From NCBI GenBank assembly GCA_963708795.1, contig CAVPUH010000006.1, forward strand, positions 620,001 to 684,000: 64,000 bases of DNA, written 5' to 3'. Positions 62,533 through 64,000 of the stretch are shown here, one piece after another; position 1 is the stretch's first letter, and each line of letters starts with the position of its first letter. Source of the stretch: DAIQRJ01 sp963708795 (GTDB lineage: Bacteria > Actinomycetota > Actinomycetes > Propionibacteriales > DAIQRJ01). The translations under genes and the position numbers were made by a program. Below the pieces are notes generated by a model that was not told the origin of the DNA, ran no database searches, and worked only from the letters and a program-made list of their open reading frames with translations.

Positions 62533-62559
62533 CCTCAGTCGAGTAAGTTCGGACTGAGG
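62533..62559 (-). promoter_or_regulatory. RBS-masking hairpin of the ZTP riboswitch
   Basis: CCTCAGTC (complement of 62552-62559) pairs perfectly with GACTGAGG (complement of 62533-62540). The second arm carries the first bases of the GAGGAG ribosome site (62531-62536), so the folded hairpin would block translation, while the first arm abuts the last conserved aptamer bases. Confidence 0.7.
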
Positions 62560-62632
62560 CACCCAGGCGGTCGGCGCTCGTTCGCTGTGTCGGCCGCTCC
62601 CCGGTGGTGATCCACCTTCGCCAGTCGCTGCC
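62557..62632 (-). ncRNA. ZTP (pfl) riboswitch
   Basis: The complement reads CAGCGACTGGCG, GGTGGATCACCACCGGGGAG, CGGCC, then after a variable linker CGCCGACCGCCTGGGTGCC. GACTGGCG, CCACCGGGGAG and CCGCCTGGG are the conserved words of the ZTP/ZMP aptamer. It activates purine and one-carbon genes when the AICAR intermediate (ZMP) or ZTP accumulates. It sits directly before a gene for AICAR transformylase, its classical target, here truncated. A TAGCCT -10 box lies at 62639-62644 (complement). Confidence 0.9.
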
Positions 62633-62685
62633 GACAGGAGGCTAGCAGCCGTTCATCGGGACCTCGATCGGCTGTCGGCACCTGC

Positions 62686-63357
62686 TCACTCGGGGTCGAG
62701 CGGTGCGCCGAGAAGCGCCATGATCCGGTTCGCCTCGGCGATCGAGGCGTCGAATCCGGCATCGGGATTCTCGATCAGACGCTCGGTGGCCATGGCATGC
62801 GCGCGCACCCCATCGTCGCGATCGGCCGTCGCGCTCAGGACCACGGACGATGCCGCCGAGCCCAGAACGACGAAGGCGCGGCTCAGACTCAACTGCACGT
62901 CTCGATCTCCTCGGCCGAACTGACTGGCGAGGATCGCAGCCAGATCGGCTTCGTGACCCGCTGGGACGAGTGCCGCAGCGGCGCGCCACGCCGACCTGGC
63001 CACCTCGTCGTCCTCGTCCCGCAGGAGGTCGGTGGTGATGTCGGGCCAGACGCTCGGATCACCGATCTTCGACAGCGTATGGAGAGCCTGGCTTCGAGCC
63101 TGCGGCGTTTCGGACCCCAATTCGACGAGCAGCCGATCGACCGTGAGCGCTTCGTCATGTCGCGTCAGTGCCCACGTCAGCATGTCGCGCACATAGAAGT
63201 CGGGCTCGGTTCTGCATTGCTCCACGAGCACTTCGATGTACTCGGGTACCGGCTGCACGCCCGCGGCCAGTGCCGCCTGCAGTCTCGCGGACGAGTCCGG
63301 CGAGTCGAGCGCAGATTGCAGTCGTGACGCCGCACGCTCGGCATCGTCCTGGTTCAC
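62686..63357 (-). CDS. HEAT repeat domain-containing protein
   Basis: A 223-residue all-helical protein with HEAT-like repeats: RLQAALAAGVQPVPEYIEVLVEQCRTEPDFYVRDMLTWALTRHDE, SQALHTLSKIGDPSVWPDITTDLLRDEDDEVARSAWRAAAAL and QFGRGDRDVQLSLSRAFVVLGSAASSVVL. The RDMLTWAL and QARSQALHTLSKI blocks are shared with a family of small actinobacterial HEAT proteins. It probably serves protein-protein interaction; no enzymatic motif is present. GTG 63357 has GGAGG upstream; the open frame to 63510 shows no family sequence. Confidence 0.82.
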   Translation of the reverse strand: MNQDDAERAASRLQSALDSPDSSARLQAALAAGVQPVPEYIEVLVEQCRTEPDFYVRDMLTWALTRHDEALTVDRLLVELGSETPQARSQALHTLSKIGDPSVWPDITTDLLRDEDDEVARSAWRAAAALVPAGHEADLAAILASQFGRGDRDVQLSLSRAFVVLGSAASSVVLSATADRDDGVRAHAMATERLIENPDAGFDASIAEANRIMALLGAPLDPE

Positions 63358-63506
63358 GCCGCGTTCACCTCCACTGTCGATGTGCCACCTTCTCATCGGC
63401 CGGTAGCAGCCCGCATACGTCGGACCCATGGTCGAGCATGGTGCCAACGCACGTCCGCTGCGACCGACGTGCCATTCCCGACCGCAGGATTCGGGCCGCC
63501 AGACCG

Positions 63507-63986
63507 TCACTCGCCGGTTCGCTCGACCAGTTCCTGCAGGAATCGTGGGAGTCTTCCGGCGCCGAAGTCGTAGTAGCGCGCCCAGTGCGGCGTGATCGCG
63601 ATGCGCGCCATCTGGTCGTAGAGCTCGCGGCAGTTCTGCTCGAACTGGGCCGCGGACTCAGCGTCCATGGACTTCCGGGCGCTGGCCAGGTATTCCTCGG
63701 TCACACCGTCGACGATCCGGATGCTCGCCCGGCCACGAATCGACAGTGCGCGCGCGTCGCCGGGTGTGTCACCACCGTCGATCGTGAGTGCGACGTCCGG
63801 CCGGACTGACAGCGCCGCGACCTTCGGTGCGGACGCGGCGGTGGAGACCACGATCTGGTCGCCCGTCCAGTAGAAGCCGATCGGGATCACCCGGGGCGTC
63901 GAATCCGCTCCCAGGTAAGCCAGGTGGGCCATCGAGCTGGACTCGAGCAGTCGCTGAGCGCCAGGGTTGGTGAGTTCGTCGTCCAT
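63507..63986 (-). CDS. Pyridoxamine 5'-phosphate oxidase-like flavoprotein
   Basis: A 159-residue split-beta-barrel protein of the PPOX superfamily. AHLAYLGADSTPRVIPIGFYWTGDQIVVSTAASAPKVAAL (residues ~20-59) is the classical nucleotide-binding core, followed by PDVALTIDGGD and the ALSIRGRASIRIVDGVTEEYL strand. It probably binds FMN or F420; the cofactor cannot be decided from sequence. The start is 14 bases from the window end, so any promoter is out of view. Confidence 0.86.
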   Translation of the reverse strand: MDDELTNPGAQRLLESSSMAHLAYLGADSTPRVIPIGFYWTGDQIVVSTAASAPKVAALSVRPDVALTIDGGDTPGDARALSIRGRASIRIVDGVTEEYLASARKSMDAESAAQFEQNCRELYDQMARIAITPHWARYYDFGAGRLPRFLQELVERTGE

Positions 63987-64000
63987 GTCGCGCCGATCCA

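Overview
The window is a 64 kb piece of a high-GC actinobacterial chromosome. Evidence: strong G/C bias at third codon positions, frequent GTG starts, Actinobacteria-typical families (13E12/DUF222 HNH, DUF4235, DUF7144, DUF6328, GAP family, SAM-IV riboswitches, a sulfur leader peptide) and several apparently leaderless genes with TANNNT boxes 5-7 nt before the start. An acidimicrobial lineage is plausible, but no rRNA or other phylogenetic marker is present. A striking property is about 25 frame breaks in otherwise well-conserved genes. Nearly all are resolved by removing one base, which points to an insertion-biased read or assembly error profile rather than mass gene decay.

Layout. 1-9.7 kb: RIO1-like kinase, RidA, GDPD, MFS exporter, NhaA antiporter, alpha/beta hydrolase, then a four-gene molybdate uptake operon (HTH-TOBE regulator, modA, modB, modC) and a P-loop kinase. 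9.8-21.7 kb: YihY, UvrC-like GIY-YIG nuclease, M15-like zinc hydrolase, a heavily frameshifted DUF222 HNH gene, DUF389 membrane protein, PPK2, a P-type ATPase, PAP2 phosphatase and phospholipase D. 21.7-24.9 kb: a tRNA(CAT) locus with remnants that look like two tandem integrative elements; duplicated att-like sequence, integrase debris, a GNAT gene and a shard of phospholipase D. 25-41 kb: alpha-galactosidase, VOC protein, a cNMP-binding protein overlapping a large cyclase/ATPase/TPR regulator, CYTH-CHAD protein, second YihY, heme-oxygenase-like plus CDGSH pair, DUF72, an orphan dipeptide-type binding protein and a nucleotidyltransferase. 41-51 kb: small membrane proteins, a MalT-type LuxR regulator, DUF2252, a holin-like/phosphodiesterase fusion, GAP-family protein and a PIN protein.

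The most interesting region is 51.5-58.2 kb: two convergent operons, each headed by a SAM-IV riboswitch and sharing a TAGGAATTGAC element at the -35. The plus-strand operon has a leader peptide, an FMN reductase and a flavin reductase. The minus-strand operon has four luciferase-like (LLM) flavin monooxygenases. Together they form a self-contained FMNH2 supply plus monooxygenase set, inferred to scavenge organosulfur when SAM is low.

At 62.3-62.65 kb a ZTP riboswitch with an RBS-masking hairpin sits in front of an AICAR transformylase gene reduced to its first ~15-20 and last ~40 codons. The right end also holds DUF6220, the Kup potassium transporter, a WYL regulator divergent from a DinB-like gene with a palindromic operator between them, a HEAT-repeat protein and a PPOX-type flavoprotein.
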